In this document: positions 44,060 to 52,857 of the stretch, piece by piece
How the letters are laid out: each line of letters opens with the position of its first letter
Numbering within the stretch: position 1 is the first letter of the stretch
Assembly (NCBI GenBank): GCA_030432255.1
Contig: JAUIHS010000017.1
Location: 38,568 to 102,567, forward strand
DNA length: 64,000 nt
DNA from: Phycisphaerae bacterium
GTDB lineage: Bacteria; Planctomycetota; Phycisphaerae; Phycisphaerales; UBA1924
Direction: 5' to 3'
Notes under the pieces: generated by a model
The model's database searches: none
Seen by the model: the letters and a program-made list of their open reading frames with translations, nothing else
What the model was told of the DNA's origin: nothing
Made by a program: the position numbers and the translations under genes

Positions 44060-46471
44060 ATGAATCGACACAGTGGCTTGATGGGATCCGCGCCAGCCGG
44101 TGAGCCGGGCACAATTGAGGCGCCGGAATCCACCAGCGAACAACTTGAGCAGTTGCTGCAGGGCGCCGCCCGGGTGCAGGCGGCCCGCAGTGAACTCGAA
44201 GCGCTGGAGGCGGTGGCGCACGTTGTACAACGGGCAGGATGGAGTTCTGTGTCGGCCCATTCCTTCCGGGACTGGACAAAGGTGGCCGCCGCGTATGCCG
44301 GCATGACATCCGAGGAGATCGCGTTCTTTGAAGAGCGGCCGATCACGCGCGAACAGCGCGCCGCCCAGTATTCGGAGGCCCGCGCCCCGTATCGCATCAG
44401 TCGATCCTATTTCGTTCCGGAAGAAGCGGAGCCCGAAGTCACCAGTGGCTATCCGGTCATGGCGAGCATGGAGATCAACGCCGACGATCCCGGTGTCTGG
44501 CGGCCGCGGGATCTCGCGTATGTGCCGATGCACGCCCACGACGAGACGATCATCGGTGCCATTGCGCTGGACAATCCGACCAACGGCAAACGGCCGGACG
44601 AGGAGACGTTCCGTCGCTTGGAGTTTTTCGCTGATCTGGCGGGTCAGGTCATCGAGCGTCTGCGCATCGATGATGCCCATGATCGCGTTCAGGCGGAAAT
44701 GCGCGAGCGCGAGGGACTCCTGCGCACCCTGCTTTCGAGCATGCCGGACCTTGTCTGCTTCAAGGACGGCGATGGTCGCTGGCTGGAGATCAACGACTAC
44801 GGTGAACAGATGTTCCAACTCGAGGAGATCGAGTGGCGCGGTCTGACTGACCTCGAACTTGCCGACCTGAGTTTTTTCCATCGGGCTGCCTTCCTGGCAT
44901 GTGTCGAGTCAGACCGGGCGACCTGGGAAGCGGGGGTGGCGCACCGTGGGGATGAGGCCATCCCGCAGCCGGATGGATCGGTCACGGTTCTTGATGTCAT
45001 CAAGTGCCCGACTTTCCACGAAGATGGCCGACGCAAGTCGTTGATCGTGGTCGGACGCGATGTCACCGAGCAACGGCGGGCCGAGCGCCAGTTGCGCGAG
45101 AGTGAGCGGCAACTTCGCCTGCTGACGGATCACACGGACGACGTCGTGAGCCTGAACTCCATCGATGGCGAACGCATCTACATCAGCCCGTCCCTCCGGC
45201 GCATCACCGGATGGACCGAGGATGTGCTCCGGGCGGACGACTGGCGCGAACGGGTGCACCCGGAAGACCTGCCCGCGATCGAGGCGGCACACCAGGCGAA
45301 TCGCGGCGGTGAGCGAACGTCCGTGGAGTTCCGCTTCCGCTGCAATGATGGGAGCACCATCTGGCTGGAAACCCAGGCCACTCCGGTCCGGGGTCAGGAC
45401 GGCGAGGTCGAGCACATCGTCTGCACCTCGCGAAACATCACCGCGCGAAAGCACACGGAAGAGGCACTGCGCTTCGCCCGCGCGGACTGGCAGCGCTCGT
45501 TTGATGCCATCGATGACTTCGTCTGCACACTCGACACCAGCGGCTCCATCGTCCGCGCCAATCGCGCCATGCGCGAACAGTTTGAGCCTGTTCACGGTGA
45601 CCTCACGGGTATGAGTTACCTGGAGGTGTACTGCGGGACGCCCAACCCCGATCCGACACCGCCCTGCGCCGGCGTGCTGTGTGGGAAACCGGCAGTCTCG
45701 GTCGAGACGGAGATTCCGGTGCTGCCCGGGTACTACCGAGTGTCGTCATATCCCCTCACAAGCGGTTCGGGTGAACTGCTCGGGGCGGTCTCCGTGGTGC
45801 GGGACATCACGCAGCGCCGTGAATCGGAGGATGCCCTGCGCATGGTCGCGGAGTCACGTCGCCTGCTCCTGAGTGAACTTGAGCATCGCGTGCGCAACAA
45901 CCTCGGGTCGCTGCTGATGATCATCGATCTGAGTTGCGGCCGCGCGAGATCCGGCGAGGAACTCGCCTCGGCGCTGCGCTCCCGGGTGCTCGCAATCGCG
46001 TCAGTGCACGAGACCCTGTCGGGTAACAACTGGCACGGTGGCGACCTGGAATCCATGGTCCGGCTGCTGATCCGCCCGTCACGATCCGATCAGCTCCAAC
46101 TCGCGGGGCCTCCTGCACTCATCCCGCTGAACCAGGCACAGGCCTTCGGCCTCGTGATCAATGAACTGGCCACAAACAGCAGCAAGTACGGTGCGCTGGG
46201 ATCCTCCCACGGCAAAGTGCGGTTGACATGGACCACGCAAGTTGCTGCGAACGATCAGACCGCGCTCACCATCTCGTGGAAGGAGATGGGAGGGCCGCCC
46301 CTCGAAACAGCGCCCGAGCCGGGCGCTGGCCTGCGACTCATCGAGGGGCTGTGCCAGTGGGAACTTCGTGGCACAGTGACGTTCAGTTTCCCGAAGTCCG
46401 GCGCCTATCACGAACTCACGATGATGCTCGGTCCCGATGCGACCGCCCAGTTCACCCGCGTGGAAGGGTGA
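44060..46471 (+). CDS. HWE-family sensor histidine kinase (GAF-PAS-PAS-PAS-HWE)
   Basis: A soluble 803-residue kinase with no transmembrane helix. The N-terminal GAF-like domain carries RISRSYFVPEE and LEFFADLAGQVIE. PAS/PAC units follow (VGRDVTEQRR, TSRNITARKH, SVVRDITQRRE). The core has LLLSELEHRVRNNLGSLL with the acceptor His, NNWHGGDLESMV, the N box INELATNSSKYGAL and ISWKEMGGPP, the markers of the HWE class. The ATG at 44060 has AAGGAG nine bases upstream; TACAAT at 44027-44032 is a likely -10 box. The GAF and kinase parts are paralogous to the kinase at 31.5-33.9 kb, but the GAF is moved to the front. No response regulator lies next to it. Confidence 0.9.
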   Translation: MNRHSGLMGSAPAGEPGTIEAPESTSEQLEQLLQGAARVQAARSELEALEAVAHVVQRAGWSSVSAHSFRDWTKVAAAYAGMTSEEIAFFEERPITREQRAAQYSEARAPYRISRSYFVPEEAEPEVTSGYPVMASMEINADDPGVWRPRDLAYVPMHAHDETIIGAIALDNPTNGKRPDEETFRRLEFFADLAGQVIERLRIDDAHDRVQAEMREREGLLRTLLSSMPDLVCFKDGDGRWLEINDYGEQMFQLEEIEWRGLTDLELADLSFFHRAAFLACVESDRATWEAGVAHRGDEAIPQPDGSVTVLDVIKCPTFHEDGRRKSLIVVGRDVTEQRRAERQLRESERQLRLLTDHTDDVVSLNSIDGERIYISPSLRRITGWTEDVLRADDWRERVHPEDLPAIEAAHQANRGGERTSVEFRFRCNDGSTIWLETQATPVRGQDGEVEHIVCTSRNITARKHTEEALRFARADWQRSFDAIDDFVCTLDTSGSIVRANRAMREQFEPVHGDLTGMSYLEVYCGTPNPDPTPPCAGVLCGKPAVSVETEIPVLPGYYRVSSYPLTSGSGELLGAVSVVRDITQRRESEDALRMVAESRRLLLSELEHRVRNNLGSLLMIIDLSCGRARSGEELASALRSRVLAIASVHETLSGNNWHGGDLESMVRLLIRPSRSDQLQLAGPPALIPLNQAQAFGLVINELATNSSKYGALGSSHGKVRLTWTTQVAANDQTALTISWKEMGGPPLETAPEPGAGLRLIEGLCQWELRGTVTFSFPKSGAYHELTMMLGPDATAQFTRVEG

Positions 46472-46480
46472 GTCAGGCGA

Positions 46481-47647
46481 TCAGAGGACAGAGTCCTGTT
46501 CCTGATTGCTGTACTCGATCCCGCGCTTCCCGAGTTCCACCAGCACGTGATCGAGCAGGCCGTCGACGTCCGCGAGCTTCTCGGGTGGATGAACGCCCGG
46601 TCGCTTGAGGTCGCCGCGGGCAATCAGCCGGGCGATGATCGTCGCAGGAAACGCGGTGGTCCTCGACATGCTCGTCGCGCGCTGATCGGGGTCATAGTAG
46701 TCCAGCAGGTCCCAACGAAATGACTTCTCTGAGCCACCCTTCTCACCGGAGACCTCGACGCGCATCACGGTCAGGTCACGCTCGCCCTCGTCGTACGTCC
46801 ATTTCGGAAACATCAGCGTACTGATCACATCAATCGGCTTGATCAGCGCGCTGGCGCCGTCCGCCGTCGGGATGGAGATGGCTTCCTCGTCGAAGAGGCC
46901 CGTGGCACGGAATGCCCGCATCAGATCGATGTGACCCGGGTAGCGCAGCGTCTTCTCCTTCATGAACGGGACATCGAGGGTGGCTGCCAGGCTGCGCAGT
47001 CCGTCCGTGTTGAATGCCTCCAGCGACCCGATCCCCTCGAAGTCAATGATCTCCGGCTCGCTCAGCGCTTCGCGCACAACCATCTCGCCATGCTCGACGA
47101 TGCGCGAAGGACGCGTGTACTCCTGGATCACGTCGTACGGAGAGAAGCCCGCCTTGTACTGGTACGGCAGGCGACGCTCCACCGGCAGGCCGCCCACGTA
47201 GATCACGATCTCGCGGCACACATCAAGTGCGCGAGCACCGTATCCCGCCATGAGATTGCTCATCCCGGGTGCAACACCGCAGTCAACAACCGCAGTGACT
47301 CCCGCCGACTGCGCGCGATCATCGAGTGTCCAGGCATCCTCCGGCATGAACGAGATGTCGACGTAGTCCTTGCCGGCACCGATGATGGTCTCAAGTGTCT
47401 GGAAGCCGATACGGCTGGCAAGCGCACCGAGCACGATGTCGGCATCCGAAACCGCAGCTTTCACGGCGTCCGCGTCGGACAGATCGGCCTGCCGCGTGGT
47501 GACGCGTGAACCGAGACGCTTCCTGACCGCTTCCAGGGCGGCCGGGCGGGCATCGACGACGGTGATGGTGAAGTCGTCATCACGGGCAAGATCCGCGGCC
47601 ATGATCGAACCGACCATGCCGCAACCGAGAATGGTGGCATTGGGCAT
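46481..47647 (-). CDS. Saccharopine dehydrogenase-like NAD(P)-dependent oxidoreductase
   Basis: A 388-residue Rossmann enzyme. The N-terminus (NATILGCGMVGSIMAADLA) has the GxGxxG dinucleotide loop, and VVDARPAALEAV follows at the cofactor-selecting position. VVDCGVAPGMSNLMAGYGA and the C-terminal FPATIIARLIARGDL match the saccharopine dehydrogenase/Lys9 and lysine 6-dehydrogenase families. It therefore acts in lysine catabolism or a related amino-acid reductive step; exact substrate uncertain. It is convergent with the histidine kinase gene, nine bases apart, and about 120 bases upstream of a PEP-CTERM gene end. Confidence 0.85.
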   Translation of the reverse strand: MPNATILGCGMVGSIMAADLARDDDFTITVVDARPAALEAVRKRLGSRVTTRQADLSDADAVKAAVSDADIVLGALASRIGFQTLETIIGAGKDYVDISFMPEDAWTLDDRAQSAGVTAVVDCGVAPGMSNLMAGYGARALDVCREIVIYVGGLPVERRLPYQYKAGFSPYDVIQEYTRPSRIVEHGEMVVREALSEPEIIDFEGIGSLEAFNTDGLRSLAATLDVPFMKEKTLRYPGHIDLMRAFRATGLFDEEAISIPTADGASALIKPIDVISTLMFPKWTYDEGERDLTVMRVEVSGEKGGSEKSFRWDLLDYYDPDQRATSMSRTTAFPATIIARLIARGDLKRPGVHPPEKLADVDGLLDHVLVELGKRGIEYSNQEQDSVL

Positions 47648-47710
47648 GGCGGGAGTATAGGGGGCGCGTTCATGTCGTGTGGCGACGAGGTGGGCGCTGA
47701 TCGGCGCATG

Positions 47711-47741
47711 AAAAACCCCTCGACCCGGAGGCCGAGGGGTT
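47711..47741 (-). terminator. Intrinsic terminator of the PEP-CTERM gene
   Basis: AACCCCTCG (47714-47722) pairs with CGAGGGGTT (47733-47741); on the minus strand it runs into T residues (47711-47715). It lies 30 bases past the stop of the gene ending at 47771. Confidence 0.85.
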
Positions 47742-47770
47742 GGAATTCCGTACAGGTGTCGCGGCTGCGA

Positions 47771-48430
47771 TCAGCGGCGGCGACGCATGACGCCGAGGCC
47801 GGCGATCCCGAAGAGGGAGGCCACGCCGGGCGTGGGAACGTACTTGTAGATGATGGTGACCGAACCCTCGACCATGAAGTCGGTGGTCTTGATGGTGGAA
47901 TCGGTCGTGCCGGAGACGGAGAAGCCCGCTTCGGCGTGGATGGTGGCATCGATGGTGCCCATGCCGATGTACGGACCGAGCCCGACGAAGTACTGATCAT
48001 CGCCACCCGAAGCGCTGTCGCTGAGGAGGCCGAAGTCGTGGAAGTCGGGGCCGGAGTCCGGCGTGCCGTCCGACGGGCCAACGCCCTGGGCGGCAGACGT
48101 GCTGATCGCGGCAGTATCCGACAGGCCGCCGAACGTGAAGTCAGCGAAGCCGGAGAGGTTGACCGCGAAGTCAGGGGCGGGGAGCACCGAGTCGTTCTCG
48201 GCCGTCACGCGTGCGGTGACGGTGAGGTCGTACTCAATGCAAACACCGATGAGGTCGACCAGCGGATCGGAATCGTCGAACTGGTCAAAGGTCAGGGTCG
48301 TGTCGAACGGGGACAGCGGGCCGGAGAAATTCATCGTCTGGGACGACTCATTGGTCCACGGGTTAACGCCAGCCATCGCCGTACCGGACGCCGCGAGCAC
48401 AGCCGCGGCACCCAAAACAGCAGTCTTCAT
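47771..48430 (-). CDS. Secreted PEP-CTERM-like protein (choice-of-anchor type)
   Basis: A 219-residue exported protein. The signal peptide is MKTAVLGAAAVLAASGTAMA; the body is a beta sandwich containing FDTTLTFDQFDDSD and GVCIEYDLTVTARV, reminiscent of the choice-of-anchor E family. The C-terminus is VPTPGVASLFGIAGLGVMRRRR; the PEP motif is replaced by PTPG. It is terminated by a strong hairpin. Function unknown; such proteins are sorted to the outer surface. Confidence 0.87.
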   Translation of the reverse strand: MKTAVLGAAAVLAASGTAMAGVNPWTNESSQTMNFSGPLSPFDTTLTFDQFDDSDPLVDLIGVCIEYDLTVTARVTAENDSVLPAPDFAVNLSGFADFTFGGLSDTAAISTSAAQGVGPSDGTPDSGPDFHDFGLLSDSASGGDDQYFVGLGPYIGMGTIDATIHAEAGFSVSGTTDSTIKTTDFMVEGSVTIIYKYVPTPGVASLFGIAGLGVMRRRR

Positions 48431-48827
48431 AATGTCAGGTCTCCTCCATTTGGATCGACGTTGACGTGACCAGCGTGGCTCCTAACCCACGAGACCTGGT
48501 TGTCGGTGTCGATTGACGTGTTTCCTTGTCCCGTCGCGCGGACGTTCCGCGGCCGAGAATGCCTATTGTCAGGGGGGGCGGCGGTCCGTCAAGACTGAAG
48601 TGGTCCAATGGTGTGATCTTTTTCGGACCGGGCCCCTTTCCCACCCTTTCCACCGGCGACTGGAGATGTGCTCCTTACCTCCGGTGGCCACAAGGGTTTA
48701 CCCAAATTGAAACTTACCGGGACCACAAGATGCTTGCCTCCGGAGCCGCGTCCGGTATTGTGTTCGGAGTCCCGCCGGTCAATGGGCCGGATCGGCGGGC
48801 CCCCGGGGAGCTTTTTCCTCCGGCTGC
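48431..48827. other. Divergent promoter region
   Basis: About 400 bases between two divergent secreted-protein genes. A possible plus-strand promoter is TTGCCT (48734-48739) with TATTGT (48756-48761, 16-base spacer). Between it and the next gene there is a short hairpin (CCCGCCG with CGGCGGG, about 48772-48800) and T-runs at about 48811 and 48831, which could attenuate transcription. Confidence 0.45.
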
Positions 48828-50606
48828 GTGGGTTTTTTTGGGTTGAGAGAGACATCCCTGCGCTTTGGCGCTCTCATCGCATGGTTGCTGTGGATCGGTG
48901 GCGTTTCCGCCCAGACCGTCCTTCGGGTCGACCCCGACGCCCCGCCCGGTGGCGACGGTTCGACTTGGGCGCTGGCGTTCAACGACCTCCAGGACGCTCT
49001 CGACGCACTCCCGGTCGTCATGCTCGAGCCCGCGGAAATCTGGCTCACCGCAGGGACCTGTCGCCCCGACAAGGGGACCGGCAATCGCAACGCGTCTTTT
49101 CAACTCGTCGATGGCCTCACCATTCGGGGCGGATTCACCGGGACCGAAACCTCGCCCGATGATCGGGTCGAGCCATGGCCGGAGTCCATCCTTTCCGGTG
49201 AGATCGGTGACAGCCAGTCGACGCTCGACAACAGTTACCACGTCGTGACGCTCACGGAGTTCTTTGCGTCGGCGGCGCTCGAAGGTGTCGTGATCACGGG
49301 CGGGCGCGCCGATGGTGGTGGCGACGATGGCGAGGGCGGCGGACTGCGAACGCGCTTTGCCGCGATCGATGTATCGCGCTGCACCTTCCGCAACAACTGG
49401 GCCGAGACGGGCGGCGGCATGTATTCGGAGAATGGCACGGCGACCGTGACCGCGACCGTCTTCCGTGACAATTTCGCAGATCTTGAAGGAGGCGGCGCCT
49501 TCCTTCGCGATGATCTGCTGGTCTCGGAGTGCTCGTTCATCAATAACGTGGGTGGCTTCGGTGGGGGACTGACGGTCTGCTGCATCGACCTGGCCTTTGG
49601 ATCAGGAGCGGTTGAGGACTGTGTGTTCGTCGACAACTTTGCGGACTTCGGCGGCGGCATGTTCGTGCCCAACGGCACCGGTCGTGCGCTGCGATGCCGG
49701 TTCCAGGGCAACTCGGCGTCGCGCGGCGGTGGGGTGTACAACTCGAGCGATGACGCAGTCTTTGCCAACTGCGTCTTTAACCGCAACGTGTCAGACCTGG
49801 GTGGTGGCATCTACAACTCGGGCGATCTCGAATTGACGAACGCCCAGTTGGTTCGCAACACCGCGTTTACATCCGGGGGAGGTATCTACACGCTGTCGCC
49901 GTTGACGCTGGCGAATTGCACCGTGTACAGCAACGCCTGCCTCTTTTCGACGAGTTCCGGCGGCGTACACAGTGTCGACGGTCCGCTCGCCGTGCGCAAC
50001 ACGATCCTGTGGAGCAATACCAACGGCGACGGCGCCAGTGAGACGGCCCAGGTGCGCATCGTCTCTGGTGGCTATGCCTTCGAGTGGAGCGTGATCGAAG
50101 CCTGGACCGGACAACTGGTGTCGCAGGGTTGCTTCAGCCTCTCGCCTCAATTCGTCTCTCCCTCCGGCCCGGACGGCATGCTGGGGACCGAGGATGACGA
50201 CTTCCGTCTGGCCATGGGATCGCCGTGTATCGATGCCGGCTCCAACAGCCTGCTGAGTCTGGACGGCGCCGACATGGATGGTGACGGTGATGTGAACGAG
50301 GCGATTCCCGAGGACTGCTGCGGCATCGATCGGATTGTCGACGATCCGCTTACGGCAGGGAGCGGTGCGGGTCTGTCGGACCCTGTCGTCGATGTCGGTG
50401 CGCGTGAGTACGTCCCGCCCTGCCTTGGAGATGTTGACGGTGATGGCATGGTTTCCTTCGACGATCTCAACATGGTCCTGCTGGCGTGGGGGACGAACGT
50501 GACGCCCGGCACGGGAGCCGATGTGAACGGTGATGGACACGTCGACTTCGACGACGCCAACATCGTGTTCGTGATGTGGGCCGATGGCTGCACAGTAAAT
50601 CCGTAG
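48828..50606 (+). CDS. Secreted parallel beta-helix protein with dockerin-like tail
   Basis: A 592-residue exported protein. The N-terminus has a signal peptide (LRFGALIAWLLWIGGVSAQ); the start is uncertain (GTG at 48828 or TTG at 48843), with no good Shine-Dalgarno. The body is a right-handed beta-helix of about 25-residue turns with GGG followed by hydrophobics in each (GGGLRTRF, GGGMYSEN, GGGAFLRD, GGGLTVCC, GGGMFVPN, GGGVYNSS, GGGIYNSG, GGGIYTLS), the pattern of pectate-lyase-like and polymorphic outer membrane-type repeats. The C-terminus is dockerin-like (GDVDGDGMVSFDDLNMVL, DVNGDGHVDFDDANIVF). A lyase or adhesin role is possible; no catalytic motif is clear. Confidence 0.84.
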   Translation: MGFFGLRETSLRFGALIAWLLWIGGVSAQTVLRVDPDAPPGGDGSTWALAFNDLQDALDALPVVMLEPAEIWLTAGTCRPDKGTGNRNASFQLVDGLTIRGGFTGTETSPDDRVEPWPESILSGEIGDSQSTLDNSYHVVTLTEFFASAALEGVVITGGRADGGGDDGEGGGLRTRFAAIDVSRCTFRNNWAETGGGMYSENGTATVTATVFRDNFADLEGGGAFLRDDLLVSECSFINNVGGFGGGLTVCCIDLAFGSGAVEDCVFVDNFADFGGGMFVPNGTGRALRCRFQGNSASRGGGVYNSSDDAVFANCVFNRNVSDLGGGIYNSGDLELTNAQLVRNTAFTSGGGIYTLSPLTLANCTVYSNACLFSTSSGGVHSVDGPLAVRNTILWSNTNGDGASETAQVRIVSGGYAFEWSVIEAWTGQLVSQGCFSLSPQFVSPSGPDGMLGTEDDDFRLAMGSPCIDAGSNSLLSLDGADMDGDGDVNEAIPEDCCGIDRIVDDPLTAGSGAGLSDPVVDVGAREYVPPCLGDVDGDGMVSFDDLNMVLLAWGTNVTPGTGADVNGDGHVDFDDANIVFVMWADGCTVNP

Positions 50607-50610
50607 CCAC

Positions 50611-50638
50611 AAGCTACAAGCTCCAAGCTGCTATGCTT
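50611..50638 (+). repeat. Heptamer array running into the threonine aldolase promoter
   Basis: AAGCTAC, AAGCTCC, AAGCTGC, then TATGCTT: three exact-period units and a fourth, degenerate one. The fourth supplies TATGCT (50632-50637), which lies six bases before the ATG at 50644 and looks like a -10 box. Confidence 0.6.
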
Positions 50639-50643
50639 CCCCG

Positions 50644-51681
50644 ATGTACGACTACCGCAGCGATACGGTAACGCAGCCGACCGACGCCATGCGTGACGCG
50701 ATGATGAGCGCGAAACTCGGCGATGATGTGCTCGGTGACGACCCGACAGTTCAGCAACTCGAAGTGCGGGTGGCGAAACTGCTCGGAAAGGAGGCCGCAT
50801 GCTTTGTGCCGTCGGGAACCATGGCCAACCAGGTGGCCATCCGGGCCCAGACGGAACCGGGTGATGAGATCATCGCGCACGAGCAGAGTCACATCTATGA
50901 GTACGAAGGTGGTGCGCCCGCTGCGCTTTCGGGATGCAGCCTCAGGCTGATCCGATCGCCAGGCGGGTTGTTCGAGCCCGCTGATGTCAGCGGATCAATG
51001 CGCCCCATCGACGACCATGCTCCCCGCAGCCGTCTGCTTGTCATCGAAAACACGCACAATCGCGGCGGCGGTCGCATCTGGCCCCTTGATCGAATTGCAG
51101 ACGTCATCGGACGAGCCCGTTCGCTGGGTCTGCGTTGTCACATGGATGGTGCGCGCCTGATGAATGCATGTGTCGCCGCGGGCGTGGAAGCGCGAGCGTA
51201 CGCATCGCACTTCGACACGGTCTCCATGTGCTTTTCAAAGGGCCTCGGCGCACCGGTGGGTTCTGCGATGGCCGGACCGGAGGCGACGGTGGCACGGGCG
51301 CGCCGGTTCCGGAAGATGTATGGCGGAGGAATGAGGCAGTCAGGCCTGCTCGCCGCCGCGGCTGAGTTTGCCCTGGAGCATCACGTGGCGCGTCTGGCCG
51401 AGGACCACGGGCATGCGCAGGAACTTGCGTCGGGGATCGCAACGCTTCCGGGATATGAGATTGATGCATCGCTGGTGGAGACGAACATCGTGTACTTCGA
51501 GGTGCCGCACGGCGCCCCTGGAGGTGCATCGGGTGTGTGCGAACGGCTGGCCGGTGCGGGCGTGCTGATGCTGCCGTTGGGTCCTCGGACGGTCCGCGCG
51601 GTGACGCATCTGGACGTTGACCGCGCAGGCGTTTCCCGGACGCTGGAAGTCCTGTCGGCCGTCCCGAGGGCGTCGTCATAG
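50644..51681 (+). CDS. ltaE: Low-specificity L-threonine aldolase
   Basis: A 345-residue PLP enzyme cleaving L-threonine or L-allo-threonine to glycine and acetaldehyde. YDYRSDTVTQPTDAMRDAM is the hallmark N-terminus. ACFVPSGTMANQVAI and HMDGARLMNA bind PLP; the Schiff-base Lys is in MCFSKGLGAPVGSAM. KMYGGGMRQSGLLAAAAEFAL is also conserved. The ATG lies only six bases after a TATGCT box, so the message may be leaderless. It is an isolated gene. Confidence 0.93.
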   Translation: MYDYRSDTVTQPTDAMRDAMMSAKLGDDVLGDDPTVQQLEVRVAKLLGKEAACFVPSGTMANQVAIRAQTEPGDEIIAHEQSHIYEYEGGAPAALSGCSLRLIRSPGGLFEPADVSGSMRPIDDHAPRSRLLVIENTHNRGGGRIWPLDRIADVIGRARSLGLRCHMDGARLMNACVAAGVEARAYASHFDTVSMCFSKGLGAPVGSAMAGPEATVARARRFRKMYGGGMRQSGLLAAAAEFALEHHVARLAEDHGHAQELASGIATLPGYEIDASLVETNIVYFEVPHGAPGGASGVCERLAGAGVLMLPLGPRTVRAVTHLDVDRAGVSRTLEVLSAVPRASS

Positions 51682-51766
51682 GTGGGAGGAATCGGAGCAG
51701 GGCGGGGTCTGGCACGGCTGTACGGGCGGTGGAGCGGCGGTTTTGGACACGAGCGGCGGGCTGGCC

Positions 51767-51794
51767 TTGACCGGCGAGCGGGAATGGGTAGTCT
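51767..51794 (+). promoter_or_regulatory. Promoter of tRNA-Ala
   Basis: TTGACC (51767-51772), a 16-base spacer and TAGTCT (51789-51794). A perfect eight-base hairpin with a GCGA loop (51803-51822) starts at about the expected transcription start. Confidence 0.5.
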
Positions 51795-51840
51795 ATTCCT
51801 TCCCCCGAGGGCGACCTCGGGGCGACAATGGAATGCAAAT

Positions 51841-51913
<73 letters not shown>

Positions 51914-51919
51914 CTTTAC

Positions 51920-51955
51920 GAAAACGCCGAGTCCATAAGGACTTAGGCGTTTTTT
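51920..51955 (+). terminator. Terminator of tRNA-Ala
   Basis: AAAACGCC then AGTCC, loop ATAA, GGACT and GGCGTTTT followed by further T residues. It begins eight bases after the tRNA. Confidence 0.85.
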
Positions 51956-52111
51956 GATGCGCTGAATGGAAGGGCGGCTGACCCGCTCTGACCCGTTTGG
52001 CTGACCCGCTTTTGAAGCTTCAGTAGCCAGGCTGTAACATGGGGAAATGTCGTTGATATCGATGCCAAGTGGCGTCGTGCTTCGGTGGCAACACTCGGAA
52101 AGGGGGGCTTC

Positions 52112-52843
52112 ATGAGCGGATTCACATTGCTTCTCGCACCGAAGCCGAAGGGGATCGCGGCGTCATTTGTCTCGGTCGGGGTCGTCTGGCTGAGTCCACA
52201 GGTGACGGTGGCCGCTCCAGTTGGATGGTCGTTTTCTGAAGGCGGGAACGGGCACTACTACGAACTGGTTGACGCAAACGACATTCAGTGGACCGATGCT
52301 CGGGATGCCGCTGAGAGTATGAGTTGCTGTGGTGTCTTCGGTCACCTCGCAACGATTACGTCGGCTGACGAGCAAGCGTTCATCGTGGCCAACTTCGCGC
52401 CTGGAAATGAGGTGGGGTACCGTTGGCTCGGAGGATTTCAGGACACCGGAAGTTCGGACTATGCCGAACCAGATGGCGGATGGAGTTGGATCACAGGAGA
52501 GGCCTGGTCTTTCACGGCTTGGCACTCTGGCGAGCCGAACAACTCCAATCCGGATCACGACTTCCTCAGGACATGGGGGAGCGGCCCAGCAGAATGGGAA
52601 GACTTCGTAAACGAGGGCTATGACACCCGAGGCTTCGTTGTCGAGTATCCCGTCGGGTGTCTTGGCGATGTCGATGGAGATCTCACGGTTGGATTTGATG
52701 ACCTCAACTTCATTCTCTCGGCGTGGGGCCGCGCTGACGGAGACCTTGGTTTTATTCCGGAAGCGGACCTTGATGGCAGCGGCTTGATTGACTTCACGGA
52801 TCTGAACGAGGTCCTGTTGAATTGGGGTGAGTCATGTTCCTAG
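52112..52843 (+). CDS. Secreted C-type lectin-domain protein with dockerin-like tail
   Basis: A 243-residue exported protein from the ATG at 52112 (a G-rich ribosome site precedes it). The signal-like segment IAASFVSVGVVWLSPQVTVA is followed by a C-type-lectin fold: HYYELVDANDIQWTDARDAA, GHLATITSADEQAFI, YRWLGGFQD, WSWITGEAWSFTAWHSGEPNN (Glu-Pro-Asn calcium loop) and EWEDF. Such domains bind carbohydrate or protein. The tail has GDVDGDLTVGFDDLNFIL and DLDGSGLIDFTDLNEVL ending WGESCS. It is followed 14 bases later by a protein with a near-identical tail. Confidence 0.85.
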   Translation: MSGFTLLLAPKPKGIAASFVSVGVVWLSPQVTVAAPVGWSFSEGGNGHYYELVDANDIQWTDARDAAESMSCCGVFGHLATITSADEQAFIVANFAPGNEVGYRWLGGFQDTGSSDYAEPDGGWSWITGEAWSFTAWHSGEPNNSNPDHDFLRTWGSGPAEWEDFVNEGYDTRGFVVEYPVGCLGDVDGDLTVGFDDLNFILSAWGRADGDLGFIPEADLDGSGLIDFTDLNEVLLNWGESCS

Positions 52844-52857
52844 GGAGGGGTCAGAGC

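Noticed and set aside
48431..48827. Riboswitch in the long leader of the beta-helix gene
   Set aside because: The hairpins seen do not match any riboswitch consensus I know, and the gene product gives no ligand hint.
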